From Sphingomonas sp. A2-49 (GTDB lineage: Bacteria > Pseudomonadota > Alphaproteobacteria > Sphingomonadales > Sphingomonadaceae): a stretch of DNA of 64,000 nt. Below the pieces are notes generated by a model. That model made no database searches. It was not told the origin of the DNA and saw only the letters and a program-made list of their open reading frames with translations. A program made the position numbers and the translations under genes. The stretch lies in contig NZ_JAJLPA010000011.1 of the NCBI RefSeq assembly GCF_025548555.1, positions 1 to 64,000 on the forward strand. Reading direction: 5' to 3'. Positions 40,011 through 49,471 of this stretch are shown here, in pieces. Positions within the stretch are counted from its first letter, which is position 1. Every line of letters starts with the position of its first letter.

Positions 40011-41401
40011 TCCATGCCGATCGTCCTGGCGCGGAGGCCGTGCCCGCGGTGCCGTCCGGCCAGTCCGTGCGCGACGGCATCGCGCGGCGGCTGACGCTGG
40101 ACGATTCGCCGCGCCCCGCGATCGTCGCCGGCGGCATCGTCGCCATCCTGTTCTTCGTCGTCGCGCTCGGCTGGGCGGCGTTCGCACGGCTCGATGCGGC
40201 GGCGGCGGGCGAGGGGCAGGTCGTCGTCGCCGGCAATCGCCAGACCGTCCAGCATCGCGAGGGCGGGATCGTGTCCGCGCTGTCGGTGCACGACGGCGAT
40301 CATGTCCGCGCCGGGACCGTCCTGTTCCGCCTCGAGGGGGCGGACGTCGTCGCGAGCGAACGCGCGCTGGCGGCGAGCGTCATCGACCTCAAGGCGCAGC
40401 GCGCCCGTCTGGAGGCGGACGTGCGCGGCGGGGCGATCGTCTGGCCGGCGGAGTTCGCGAACGCGACGGGCGACGACCGGCGGCTGGTCGAGCGCGCCGA
40501 GGCGCTTCAGGTGGCACAGCGGGCGGCACGGGCCTCTGCGCTCGCCGCGAACGGCGCGGTGCTGCGGCAACAGGCGGCGACGGTGTCGCAGCAGACCGGC
40601 GGTTTCAATGCGCAGGCGCAGGCGACGGCGCAGCAGCGTGCCTCGCTGCGGCAGCAGCTCGACAGCACCCGCGCGCTGGCGGACCAGGGATATGTGTCGC
40701 GCAACACCGTGCGGGCGATCGAGCGGTCGATCCAGCAGCTCGACGGGACCGACGCCGACTATGTCTCGCGCTCCGCCGCGGCGCGCGAACAGATCGGTCA
40801 GACCCATGCCGAAATGGTGCAGAACCGTCGCAAATACGTCGAGGACAGCGCATCGCTGCTGCGCGACACGCAGTTCCAGCTCAACGAGATGCTGCCCAAA
40901 TGGCTGGCGGCCCGCGACCAGCTCGCCCGCACCGTCATCCGGGCGCCGGTGACCGGCCGCGTCGTCGGCCTGCGCGTCTTCTCGGTGGGCGGGGTGATCC
41001 AGCCGGGTCAGCCGATCCTCGATATCGTCCCCGACGCCGCGCCGCTCGTCGTGCGCGCCAATTTCGCGCCGGGCGACATCGACGGCGTGTTCGCGGGGCG
41101 CGAAGCGGAGGTGAGGTTCCTGTCGCTGCACGAACGCGACCTGCCGATCCTGACCGGCACGGTACGCACCGTATCGGCGGACGCGCTGCGCGACGAACAA
41201 TCGGGGCACAGCTATTTCAGCGCCGAGATCGCGGTGCCGCGCGACCAGATCGCGCGGATCGAGGCGGCGCGCGGCGGCGATACCGGCATCCGCGCCGGCG
41301 TTCCGGTGTCGGTGCTGGTCAAGCTGCGCTCGCGCACCGCGCTCGGATATCTGCTCGATCCCTTGACCGAGGCTTTTGCGAGGTCGCTCCATGAACGTTG
41401 A
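40007..41401 (+). CDS. HlyD-family membrane fusion protein (PrtE-like)
   Basis: 464 residues, ATGA overlap with the transporter gene. A single N-terminal membrane helix (~40-62, IVAGGIVAILFFVVALGWAA) is followed by a lipoyl-type segment (GEGQVVVAGNRQTVQHREGG, GDHVRAGTVLFRLEG). A long coiled-coil hairpin (~120-290) comes next, and then the second half of the beta-barrel (VIRAPVTGRVVGLRVFSVGGVIQPGQP). It bridges the inner-membrane exporter and TolC. The C-terminus LKLRSRTALGYLLDPL-like ending is the classic PrtE/HlyD end. Confidence 0.9.
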   Translation: MIHADRPGAEAVPAVPSGQSVRDGIARRLTLDDSPRPAIVAGGIVAILFFVVALGWAAFARLDAAAAGEGQVVVAGNRQTVQHREGGIVSALSVHDGDHVRAGTVLFRLEGADVVASERALAASVIDLKAQRARLEADVRGGAIVWPAEFANATGDDRRLVERAEALQVAQRAARASALAANGAVLRQQAATVSQQTGGFNAQAQATAQQRASLRQQLDSTRALADQGYVSRNTVRAIERSIQQLDGTDADYVSRSAAAREQIGQTHAEMVQNRRKYVEDSASLLRDTQFQLNEMLPKWLAARDQLARTVIRAPVTGRVVGLRVFSVGGVIQPGQPILDIVPDAAPLVVRANFAPGDIDGVFAGREAEVRFLSLHERDLPILTGTVRTVSADALRDEQSGHSYFSAEIAVPRDQIARIEAARGGDTGIRAGVPVSVLVKLRSRTALGYLLDPLTEAFARSLHER

Positions 41402-42995
41402 TCCGCGTCGTCTGCTGTTGCTCGCCGCACTGATGTGGTGCGCGCCCGCCGCCGGGCAGGATGCCGGCACGTCCTACGTCGAGGGGCGCCTCGCTCCGGA
41501 GACGCTGGGCCAGGCGATCGCCGACGCCTATCGCAGCAACCCGGCGCTGGAGGGGCAGCGCGCGCAGCTGCGGGCACTCGACGAACAGATCGTGCAGGCC
41601 GGCTCCCCCTATCGGCTGAACGCGGGCATCAACATGGCCCTGCAATATCGCTCGCAGGAACAGCGCAATCTGCTCGACCGCTTCGACACGCAGCGCGCGC
41701 GCAACATGGGCGCGACGCTGACCGTGTCGCAGATCCTGCTGAACGGCGGACGCACCGCGGCGCAGGTCTCCGCGGCGGAGGCGAGCGTGCTCGCCGGACG
41801 CGAACGGCTGCGCGAGGTCGAGAATGCGATCCTGTTCGAGGTGGTCGATGCCTATGTCTCGGTGCGCCGCGACCAGGCACTCGTCGCGATCCAGCAGCGA
41901 TCGCTCGAATCCTATGGCCGCCAGCTCGAACAGGCGATCGCGCGCGAGCGCGGCGGCGACCTGACCCGGATCGAGATCGCGCAGGCGCGCGCGCAGCGCG
42001 AAATCGTCCGCGCGCAGCTGTCGCAGGCGGTCGCGAACCTGCAATCGAGCCGCGGCCGGTTCGCGGCGGTGGTCGGGCACAATCCGGGGCCGCTGATGAT
42101 CCCGCCGACGCTCCCCGGACTGCCGACGACGCTCGACGGCGCCTATGCCATCGTCGAGCAGGAAAGCCCCAGCCTGTGGCAGGCGATCATGGCGACCAGG
42201 GCGGGTGATGCCCGCATCGCGGCGCAACGCGCGGAACGCGCGCCGGTCGTCGCGCTGACCGGCAGCTACGGTTATTCCAGCCCCTATTCCTATCAGCTGC
42301 GCGACGCCGGGCCCGCGGCGACGGGGGCGGTCACGCTGACCATGCCGCTGCTGACCGGCGGCGTGATCGGATCGCGCGTCCGTGCGGCGATCGCCGAACG
42401 GCAGCAGCTCGGCTTCGAGGTCGAGAGCGCACGCCGCGCGGCGCTCGTCACCGCCCAGAGTGCGTGGAATCAGGCCGTCGCCTCCGGCGAGCAGATGGAC
42501 GCCGGGCGGATCGCCACCGGCGCCGCGCAGGACGCGCTGACCGGCGTCCAGCGCGGGTTTTCGGAAGGGCTGCGGTCGAATTTCGAGGTGCTCGATTCGG
42601 AACAGCGGCTGCTGACCGCGCAGCTGGTCGAAACCAACGCGACCTATGCCGCCTATGCGGCGGAGGCGCGGCTGCTCGCGACGCTGGGGCGGTTGCAGGC
42701 GGCGGCGATCGACCGGGCCGTCCCCGCCTACGATCCCGCGCGCAACACGCGACAGGTGCGTGCCCAGACCTTCGGCCCTTTCGACCCGCTGCTCGCGCCG
42801 ATCGACCGCGCGCAGGTGCCGTCCGCGGCCGCGCCGGCGGCCCCCGTCCTGCCGGTCGCGGGCGATGCGCGGATCCGGCCAGCCGCGCTCGCCGCAGTGC
42901 CCGGACCGACCGGACGCGCCGTGCCGATCGGCCCGCGCCTGCCCGATCCGGGCGTCGGCGACCTCAGCGACGAACGGGTCACCGGCGGCGGCTGA
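41391..42995 (+). CDS. TolC-family outer-membrane channel of the type I system
   Basis: 534 residues from the ATG at 41391, which overlaps the adaptor gene by 11 bases. The signal peptide is RRLLLLAALMWCAPAAG. Two TolC repeats are visible: LGQAIADAYRSNPALEGQRAQLRALDEQI with TLTVSQILLNGGRT, and the second with TMPLLTGGVIGSRVRAAIAERQQ and FSEGLRSNFEVLDSEQRLL. A Pro/Ala-rich ~75-residue tail (from about residue 460) extends beyond the usual fold into the periplasm. It completes a three-gene secretion operon and converges on the Pel-like operon 21 bases away. Confidence 0.9.
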   Translation: MNVDPRRLLLLAALMWCAPAAGQDAGTSYVEGRLAPETLGQAIADAYRSNPALEGQRAQLRALDEQIVQAGSPYRLNAGINMALQYRSQEQRNLLDRFDTQRARNMGATLTVSQILLNGGRTAAQVSAAEASVLAGRERLREVENAILFEVVDAYVSVRRDQALVAIQQRSLESYGRQLEQAIARERGGDLTRIEIAQARAQREIVRAQLSQAVANLQSSRGRFAAVVGHNPGPLMIPPTLPGLPTTLDGAYAIVEQESPSLWQAIMATRAGDARIAAQRAERAPVVALTGSYGYSSPYSYQLRDAGPAATGAVTLTMPLLTGGVIGSRVRAAIAERQQLGFEVESARRAALVTAQSAWNQAVASGEQMDAGRIATGAAQDALTGVQRGFSEGLRSNFEVLDSEQRLLTAQLVETNATYAAYAAEARLLATLGRLQAAAIDRAVPAYDPARNTRQVRAQTFGPFDPLLAPIDRAQVPSAAAPAAPVLPVAGDARIRPAALAAVPGPTGRAVPIGPRLPDPGVGDLSDERVTGGG

Positions 42996-43016
42996 CCGCG
43001 CCCGCGTCGCGCCTGC

Positions 43017-44489
43017 CTATCGCGCGACCAGCGATCGGTAGAGGTCGCGATAGGCGCCGATGATGGTGCCGTGGTCATAGTCGCGGCGCACGCGCTCGCG
43101 CATCGTTTCGCCCATCGCGGCGCGGCGTTCGGGATCCGCGGCGATGGCGAGGATCCCCGCGGCGGTGGCCGCCGGGTTGACCAGCGGCGTGACGATGCCG
43201 CCATGGCCGGTGTCGTCGCCGCCGCGCCCCTCGATCATCTCGCGGCAGCTGCCGACGTCGGGCGCGACCACCGGGATGCCGCAGGCGCCGCCTTCGAGGA
43301 TGACGAGCGGCTGCGCCTCGGACAGGCTGGTCAGCACCAGCAGGTCGATCCGCGCCATCCAGTCCTCGATCCGGACGCGGCCGGCGAAGTCGAACACCGC
43401 GCCCAGCCCCAGGTCGTCGACCAGCCGGATGCATTCGCCGGCATATTCCGGGTCCTCGTCCGCCGGGCCCAGCACGGCGAAGCGGATGTCGGGACGGTCG
43501 GCATGGACGATCGCCGCGGCGCGAATGAAGGTCTTGATGTCCTTGATCGGCACCACGCGGCCGAGCAGCACGACGAGCGGATGCGCCGGGTCGCGCGCGT
43601 CCGCCATCGCCGCGAAGCGCGACGAATCGATGCCGTTCGGGATCACCCGCACGCGCCCCGGCGCGGCGCCGAGCCGGCGTTGCACCTGCGTGTTCTCGCC
43701 ATAGAGCGCGATGATCGGATCGCATGCCTCGTAACAGGCGGTGGCGTAGCTGGAGAAGGCGCGCACCCACAGGTCGCGCAGGTCGCGGACGCTGCGCTCC
43801 AGTTCCAGGCCGGTGTCGACCTGGTCGCCGATCCAGTCGGCCATCATCACCTCGATCTGGCGTTCGAGCAGGTAGATGCCGTGTTCGGTGACGAAGGCGG
43901 GCCGCCCGGTCTGGCGCGCGGCGCGCGCGGCGAGCAGCCCGGCGAACCCGGTCGAGATCGTATGATAGGCCCGCGCCCGCGGCAGCGGTGCGGTGAGCAC
44001 CGCGAGCAGCCCGCCGAGCAGGACGCGCATCGCCCAGAAATAATGGTGGAACGACGCCTTGGGCAGCATCGCCTGATAATGCCGCCGCAACCGCGCGAAG
44101 ACGGCGGGGTGCGACAGGATATCGCCCGTCGCCGGCGGATGCGTCATCCCGCCGATCAGGTCGATCAGCCGCCCCAGCCGGTCGGCGTCGCCAGTCGCGA
44201 CGAAGGCGACCAGCGCATCGGCGATCGGGATCGCTACGGCATCGGCGATCGGCCGCGGCATGCACGGTTCGGGCGCCAGCCCGATCTCGGTCACGGCGAT
44301 CACGTTGGGCGGCGGCGTCAGGCGGAAGGGGGCGTCCTCGGCACCCGGCTTGATCGCGGCGATCGCGAAGGTGACGTCGGGGAGGTGCGCGATCAGGTCC
44401 TGCAACCAGCCCGATACGCCGCCGATGACATAGGGATAGGCACCCTCGACGATCAGGCAGACGTCGGCTTCCGGGCCGCCGGTCCTCAT
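43017..44489 (-). CDS. pelF: PelF-type GT4 glycosyltransferase (Pel-like polymer synthesis)
   Basis: 490 residues. PelF features: the opening CLIVEGAYPYVIGGVSGWLQDLI, the FWAMRVLLGG region, AYHTISTGFAGLLAARAA, TEHGIYLLERQIE, VRVIPNGIDSSRF, VVLLGRVVPIKDIKTFI and SEAQPLVILEGGACGIPVV with the GT4 E-x7-E. In Pseudomonas PelF is the soluble UDP-sugar-dependent polymerase that works with PelD, PelE and PelG at the inner membrane. It is the last gene of the minus-strand operon and overlaps pelE by 4 bases. Confidence 0.9.
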   Translation of the reverse strand: MRTGGPEADVCLIVEGAYPYVIGGVSGWLQDLIAHLPDVTFAIAAIKPGAEDAPFRLTPPPNVIAVTEIGLAPEPCMPRPIADAVAIPIADALVAFVATGDADRLGRLIDLIGGMTHPPATGDILSHPAVFARLRRHYQAMLPKASFHHYFWAMRVLLGGLLAVLTAPLPRARAYHTISTGFAGLLAARAARQTGRPAFVTEHGIYLLERQIEVMMADWIGDQVDTGLELERSVRDLRDLWVRAFSSYATACYEACDPIIALYGENTQVQRRLGAAPGRVRVIPNGIDSSRFAAMADARDPAHPLVVLLGRVVPIKDIKTFIRAAAIVHADRPDIRFAVLGPADEDPEYAGECIRLVDDLGLGAVFDFAGRVRIEDWMARIDLLVLTSLSEAQPLVILEGGACGIPVVAPDVGSCREMIEGRGGDDTGHGGIVTPLVNPAATAAGILAIAADPERRAAMGETMRERVRRDYDHGTIIGAYRDLYRSLVAR

Positions 44490-45340
44490 GCCGCGGACGC
44501 GTCCTGCCACCAGCGCGCCATGCGGGCGGCATCGCCGCCGGCGGCATCCGGCGCCGCGGCGACCGTGTCGGCAAGGGCATCGATCGCGGCATAGTCGCCC
44601 GCCGCCCACAGCGCCTCCAGCACCAGCCCGGGACGCGCCGGATCGTTTGCGGGCAGCATCGCGACCGCGTCGTCGCGCAGCTTGCGCCGCTGCGAATCGG
44701 ATAGCAATACGTCGGCTCGCGCGTGATCGGCGAGCAGCGCGGCGAGCGTCCCCGGCGGCGCCGCGTCGTCGTCGCCGGGCGCCGATCGCGCGATCAGCAG
44801 GTTCTGGGCGACGCGCGCCGATGCCGCGGCGGCCAGCGCGCGGATCGTCTGGTCCCGGTCGGTCAGTGCCTGCGCGATCAGCGGCGACAGGCCGGGCTCG
44901 AACGAGCGAACCACGGTTTCGAGCGCGCGGCGGCGCGCCGCGACGTCGCCGTGGCGCAGGATCGCGACGAGCGATCCCAGCGTTTCCGGCGCGGCATGGT
45001 GCACCCGTCCGTCGAGCAGGCGCGCGGCGGCCACGCCATGGCCGGCCCGCGCGGTCCGGACGCGGCGCGGGCCGAAGATGCGCGCGTCATCGGACGGGCG
45101 GGCGGCCTGTGGCTGCCGCAGCCAGGGGAACAGGCTCGCGAGGACGGCGACGGGGCCGAGCATGCCGAGCATCGGGACGGCGAGGCCCGGCGTCGGCCGC
45201 GCGCGCAGCCGGATCGCCAGCGCCACCGCGGTCAGCAGCGCATGCCCGGCCAGGGGCCAGCCGGCCGGCGATGCCGCGATGCCGCACACCCCGAACAGCA
45301 GGACGTCGAGCATCGCCAGCACGACCAGCCACGCGGTCAT
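44486..45340 (-). CDS. pelE: PelE-like inner-membrane protein
   Basis: 284 residues. Two N-terminal hydrophobic segments (MTAWLVVLAMLDVLLFGVCG and the LGMLGPVAVLASLFPWL region) are followed by a soluble helical-repeat part (ALTDRDQTIRALAAAASARVA, LVLEALWAAGDYAAIDALAD). This matches the PelE plan of paired membrane helices plus TPR/HEAT-like repeats. The identification leans on its place between PelD and PelF, since PelE sequences diverge fast. It overlaps both neighbours by 4 bases (ATGA), so stoichiometry with PelF and PelD is likely fixed. Confidence 0.72.
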   Translation of the reverse strand: MTAWLVVLAMLDVLLFGVCGIAASPAGWPLAGHALLTAVALAIRLRARPTPGLAVPMLGMLGPVAVLASLFPWLRQPQAARPSDDARIFGPRRVRTARAGHGVAAARLLDGRVHHAAPETLGSLVAILRHGDVAARRRALETVVRSFEPGLSPLIAQALTDRDQTIRALAAAASARVAQNLLIARSAPGDDDAAPPGTLAALLADHARADVLLSDSQRRKLRDDAVAMLPANDPARPGLVLEALWAAGDYAAIDALADTVAAAPDAAGGDAARMARWWQDASAA

Positions 45341-46290
45341 GCGACCATCCCCGCCGGGCCGACCGCACGCGGCGCGGCGATGCCGGGGTCGGCGAGCAGG
45401 GGCGTCAGCCACCCGGCGATCTCGCCCAGATCGGCGACGCGACCGGCGTCGAGCGCCGCGAACGGCATCGAATGAAGGACGAGGCAGCCGGCGAGGGCGC
45501 CCGTCGCCGCGTCGGCGAGCGGTACGGCGACGACGCCGATCCCCTCCAGCGCCGGGCGGTCGGCGCGCCGCGCGACATGGACGAGCCCGCGTCGGCGGAC
45601 CAGCCGGTCGATCAGCGCCACCGGCAGCGCGTCGCGCCGGGCGGTCGCCTGATCGCTGCGCAGCCACGCCCGCGCCTCGCTCCCGGCGATCCGGTAGCAG
45701 GTGAAATCGTCGGTGCGCGCCGCTATGGCGACGAGCGCGATCATCGCCGTGCGCCGGACCGCCGCGTCGGGGGCGGCGAGGCGCGCGGCGACGTCGACGA
45801 CATGGCCGATGGTGGCGCCGTCGGTGGCGATGCGGACCTGGAGCCGGCGATTAGTCCGGGACAGGCTGTCGAACGCCTCCGTCATCCGCGCGACGTTGCG
45901 CATGGCGATGCGCCCGCGGCGGTCGAGACGGGCGTGGCGCGCGAGGCGGATCGTCGTCACCTCGCCCACCGCGACGGCGGCGACGAACCACAGCAGCGGC
46001 GGCAGCGACAGGTGGAACAGATGATCCAGATAATCGCGCTCGCCGCTGCCGTCGTGGACATGCGCCAGCCACAGCGCAGCGGCGATCCCCGCGGCGATGA
46101 CGCCCGGCCCGGTGCCATAGGCCAGCGCCATGACCAGCACCGGGATCCAATAGGGGTTGGGCTGCACGCCGGCGAAGCCGCTGCCGCCGGTCAGCCAGCG
46201 ATCCGCCCCGGCGAGCAGCGCGAAGCCGATCGCGAGTTCCAGCGCGATCCGGATCGGGCGCCGCCAGCGTGGCGGGCCGATCGGACTCAT
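45337..46290 (-). CDS. pelD: PelD-like membrane GAF protein lacking the GGDEF domain
   Basis: 317 residues, against about 455 in Pseudomonas PelD. Four hydrophobic segments (~14-30, 46-60, 62-77, 92-112) include YWIPVLVMALAYGTGPGVIAA. A juxtamembrane helix (~118-155) and one GAF domain (~160-300: TIGHVVDVAARLAAPDAAVRR and GVVAVPLADAATGALAGCLV) follow. The protein then stops. The degenerate GGDEF domain with the RxxD c-di-GMP site that follows the GAF in Pseudomonas PelD is absent, and no separate gene supplies it. Its scaffold role with PelE, PelF and PelG may be kept while c-di-GMP control is lost. Confidence 0.75.
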   Translation of the reverse strand: MSPIGPPRWRRPIRIALELAIGFALLAGADRWLTGGSGFAGVQPNPYWIPVLVMALAYGTGPGVIAAGIAAALWLAHVHDGSGERDYLDHLFHLSLPPLLWFVAAVAVGEVTTIRLARHARLDRRGRIAMRNVARMTEAFDSLSRTNRRLQVRIATDGATIGHVVDVAARLAAPDAAVRRTAMIALVAIAARTDDFTCYRIAGSEARAWLRSDQATARRDALPVALIDRLVRRRGLVHVARRADRPALEGIGVVAVPLADAATGALAGCLVLHSMPFAALDAGRVADLGEIAGWLTPLLADPGIAAPRAVGPAGMVA

Positions 46291-47750
46291 CGCCCGTCGC
46301 CCAGGTTGCGCGTCAGCTGCGCGCGCGCGAACAGCTGGCGCCCGGAAAAACCGGCACGGGCGATCGAGGTGACGCCGCCGCTGCCCTCCACCCGCCAGCC
46401 GATGCCGATCGGCGCGGCGATCCCGACGCTCGCGGTCGGGCCGTCGCCGCCGAAGCGATCGACCGTCCAGCCGGCGAGCGCGGTCAGCTGCACCTCGCCC
46501 GCCGCGCCGCTGACGAGACCCTGCAACGTGTGATTTTCGCGCGTGGCCAGCGGCACGATCGGCAGCGCGTCGCCGCCGCTGCGCATCCGCTGAACATATT
46601 CCGCCTCGTACCGATAGGTCAGGCCCAGCGCGGGAAACTGCCGCCGGATCAGATAGTCGACCCCTGCGCTCGCGACGATCGTGTCGGTCGCGCCGGGCTG
46701 GCCGGCGATGCCGTAGCGCTGGCCGCCGGCGTCCGCCTGCACGACGACGCCGGGGGTCAGGCGATAGGTGACGCCGACGAGCGCCCGCGACAGATAGCCG
46801 CCCGCCAGCACCTGCGCCGCGGTGGAATAATCCGGCATATGGCGCAGCAGCGTGACGCGGAGTTGCGCCTCGGCGGGGCCTGCGACGAGCCGCGCGCCGC
46901 CGCCCGTCACCGCCGTGTCGAGCGCGGCGGAGGCGATCAGCTGCAGCCGCACGCCGGCGTCGAGTCGCGCCGCCACGCTCGCGTCGGCGACGGTCGCGCC
47001 ATGGCGTCCGCGTCCGTCGACGCGGGTTTGCAGCCGGCGCACCCCGCCGCCGACCGCCAGCCGGTCGTCGATCGCGACATCGACGCGGGCGGACGCCTCG
47101 GCCTGCGACAGGTCGCTGCCGTCGCGCAGGGTGACGCCGGCGCTTGCGGTGCCGGGCGCCGCGGCACGGATGCGGCGCGCGGCGCGGTCGTCCGCGGCGA
47201 GCGCGCGATAGCCATCCGCGGCGGCGCGGCCGTCGCCGTCGGCCGCCTGCGCATCGGCGAGTAGGCGCATGATTCGCGGGTCCGTCGGCGCCCCGGCGGC
47301 GAGCCGGGTCGCGGCGCGGCGCGCGCGGCCCGGATAGCCCGCCGCCGCATCCGCCTCGACCGCCACGATTGCGGCGTCGTCGGCCACGGGCACCGCCGTC
47401 GCCGGCAGCGGCGCGAAGGCGACGGCGAGCCGCGATCCGGATCGCTGCCACGTCATCGTCCATCCCGGCGCCGCGCGCAGGACGAGGCTGTCGTCGTTCC
47501 ACCGCAGGTCGCCGATCGCCGCGCCGGCGGCGACCCGGAAGGCGTCGATCGCCGCATCGCGCAGCGGCCGGTCGAAGCGTACGACGATCTCGCCCTCGTT
47601 CGCCTCGGCACGGATGTCGGTCCCCTGCGGCCAGTCGAGCTGGGCGGTGACGGACGCATCGGCGCGGATGGCGGTCGGCACGGCCTGCCCGGCGGCCGAC
47701 GGGGGCGGGCAGGCGCCGGGGGACAGAAGGGCGATCAGCAGCGCGATCAT
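46287..47750 (-). CDS. Outer-membrane beta-barrel, split PelB C-terminal part
   Basis: 487 residues with a signal peptide (MIALLIALLSPGACPPPSAAG). Residues ~30-120 are a beta-rich periplasmic domain (EGEIVVRFDRPLRDAAID). Residues ~125-190 look like a short TPR-type helical pair. From ~200 to the end, alternating amphipathic strands (ASARVDVAIDDRLAVGGGVRRL, VGVTYRLTPGVVVQADAGGQ, LGLTYRYEAEYVQRM) indicate a beta-barrel. Its position after a TPR protein in a pel operon suggests it is the export porin that in Pseudomonas forms the C-terminus of PelB. It does not end in Phe (ends NLGDGR), which is unusual for BAM substrates. Confidence 0.68.
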   Translation of the reverse strand: MIALLIALLSPGACPPPSAAGQAVPTAIRADASVTAQLDWPQGTDIRAEANEGEIVVRFDRPLRDAAIDAFRVAAGAAIGDLRWNDDSLVLRAAPGWTMTWQRSGSRLAVAFAPLPATAVPVADDAAIVAVEADAAAGYPGRARRAATRLAAGAPTDPRIMRLLADAQAADGDGRAAADGYRALAADDRAARRIRAAAPGTASAGVTLRDGSDLSQAEASARVDVAIDDRLAVGGGVRRLQTRVDGRGRHGATVADASVAARLDAGVRLQLIASAALDTAVTGGGARLVAGPAEAQLRVTLLRHMPDYSTAAQVLAGGYLSRALVGVTYRLTPGVVVQADAGGQRYGIAGQPGATDTIVASAGVDYLIRRQFPALGLTYRYEAEYVQRMRSGGDALPIVPLATRENHTLQGLVSGAAGEVQLTALAGWTVDRFGGDGPTASVGIAAPIGIGWRVEGSGGVTSIARAGFSGRQLFARAQLTRNLGDGR

Positions 47751-49471
47751 GGCGCCAGCACCGCCATGGCGCGGCCGGGCTGGCCGCCCGCGATGAGCAG
47801 CCGCGCGTGCAGCGCCGCCAGCGCGCGGTCGTCGGGTGCCGCCGCGCGCAACGCGCGGACCGCGGCGATCGCATCGCCGCGTCGGCCGAGCCGGTCGAGC
47901 AGTTCCACGCGATCGCGCCCGTTCGCGGGGGCCAGCGCGAGCGCGCGCTCCAGCCAAGGCCGGGCCGCTGCGGCGCCGCCGGCCTTTGCCTGCGCATCCG
48001 CCATCAGGCGCAGCGCCGGGAGGTCGTCGGGATCGGTCGCGAGCCGCGTGCGGAGCCAGCGGACGGTGGTCGCGGCGTCCCCGCCGTTCCACGCCGCCCA
48101 GGCAAGGTCGAGCGTGTCGCGCGGCTCGGCTATTCCTGCCGCGACGCGGCGACGGCCCAGCGTCCGGGCCAGCGCGGCGTCCGGGGGCGCCGTGGCGCCG
48201 AGCAGGCGCAATTGCGCCGTGTCGAGCGGGCGACCGTCGAGCAGCGCGGCGGCGAGGACGCGGGCCGCTCCGTCGTCGTGCGCAGCGCGGGCGAGGCCGA
48301 GCCGGACGAGCATGACGTCGCTGCGCGTCGCCAGCGGATGCTGCGACAGGACGGCGAGCGCCGCAGCCGGCCGGTCGCGCTGCGCATAGGCCGCGATCCA
48401 GTCCCCCTGCGCGCCCGGATCGCCGAGGCTCGATTGCCGCCGCAGCCAGGCGATGTCGGCGGCGCCGGGGCGCGGGCCGATGAGGTACAGCAGCCGCTGC
48501 GCCGCGGGATCGGCGACCGGTCGCCCGGTCGCGGCCTGGCGGAGCAGCGCGGTCGCATCGTCGCGAAAGCCCGCCGCGAGCAGCCGCTCGGCGATCGGCG
48601 CCAGCGCCGCGCCGGGGACGGCCGCCTGTGCGAGCCACAGCCGGCGCAGCCCCGCGCGATCGCCGGCGGCCCGCAGGATCGCCTCGCGCCCCGCATCGCG
48701 CTGGTCGGCGGGCAGGCGGTCGGCGGCGCGCAGCGCGGCGGCGCTGTCGCCGGCGCGGGTGGCGATGCGCATCGCGAGCCACGGATCGGCGCTGCGCCAG
48801 TCGGCATGCGTCACGCGGTCGAGCGCCACGATCCGGTCGCCGCGTCCGCCCGCATCGGCGCGGCGCGCGAGGTCGAGGGCCAGCGCGGCGTCGGGGGGCG
48901 GGATCGCGCCATGCGCCGCGGCGTCGATCAGCAGGTCCGGCCGTCCGGCCTCATAGGCCCCCGCGACCAGATCGGCCGGGGTGGCCGTGCCGCGGCGGCT
49001 TGCGGCGGCTTCGACCAGCGTCACCGAATCGGCCTTGCGGCCGGTGTCGCGCAGCAGGGCGAGGCGCAGCCGCCAGGTCGCGGGCGTCGCCCCGTCGGGC
49101 CGGGCGGCCAGATAGGCGAGCGCGACCGCCGGCCGTCGCGCGGCGATCAGGTCGTACGCCACCTGCACCGTCGTCACCCGCCCGCCGTCGCGGATCGATG
49201 CCGCGGTCAGCGCGGCGAGACGCGCGGCGTCGGCGTCCGCGATCTCCGCCGCGATCGACGGTGGCGCGGCCGGCAGCGCGATCGGCCGCTGGGTCACCGG
49301 CGGTTCGGCGGCGGGCGGGACGGACTGCGCCGGAGCGGGGAACGCGCGCCGCTCCGCATGCAGGACCTCGCGGCGGCCGGGCAGCAGCAGCAGGCCCGCG
49401 CCGAGCAGCCCCAGCCCGGCGAGCACCGGCATGCCGAGCGCCATCCAGCCCTGACGACGGCCGACGCTCAT
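47747..49471 (-). CDS. PelB-like periplasmic TPR protein with membrane anchor
   Basis: 574 residues. One membrane helix (~10-31, MALGMPVLAGLGLLGAGLLLL) and a Pro-rich stretch (~42-75) lead into repeated helix pairs over the remaining ~490 residues (for example VALAYLAARPDGATPATWRLRLALLRDTGRK-like units, and ALRLMADAQAKAGGAAAARPW near the end). This is the TPR scaffold part of PelB, which guides the polymer through the periplasm and recruits PelA. In Pseudomonas the scaffold and porin are one ~1190-residue protein; here they are separate genes with a 4-base overlap (47747-47750). Confidence 0.75.
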   Translation of the reverse strand: MSVGRRQGWMALGMPVLAGLGLLGAGLLLLPGRREVLHAERRAFPAPAQSVPPAAEPPVTQRPIALPAAPPSIAAEIADADAARLAALTAASIRDGGRVTTVQVAYDLIAARRPAVALAYLAARPDGATPATWRLRLALLRDTGRKADSVTLVEAAASRRGTATPADLVAGAYEAGRPDLLIDAAAHGAIPPPDAALALDLARRADAGGRGDRIVALDRVTHADWRSADPWLAMRIATRAGDSAAALRAADRLPADQRDAGREAILRAAGDRAGLRRLWLAQAAVPGAALAPIAERLLAAGFRDDATALLRQAATGRPVADPAAQRLLYLIGPRPGAADIAWLRRQSSLGDPGAQGDWIAAYAQRDRPAAALAVLSQHPLATRSDVMLVRLGLARAAHDDGAARVLAAALLDGRPLDTAQLRLLGATAPPDAALARTLGRRRVAAGIAEPRDTLDLAWAAWNGGDAATTVRWLRTRLATDPDDLPALRLMADAQAKAGGAAAARPWLERALALAPANGRDRVELLDRLGRRGDAIAAVRALRAAAPDDRALAALHARLLIAGGQPGRAMAVLAP

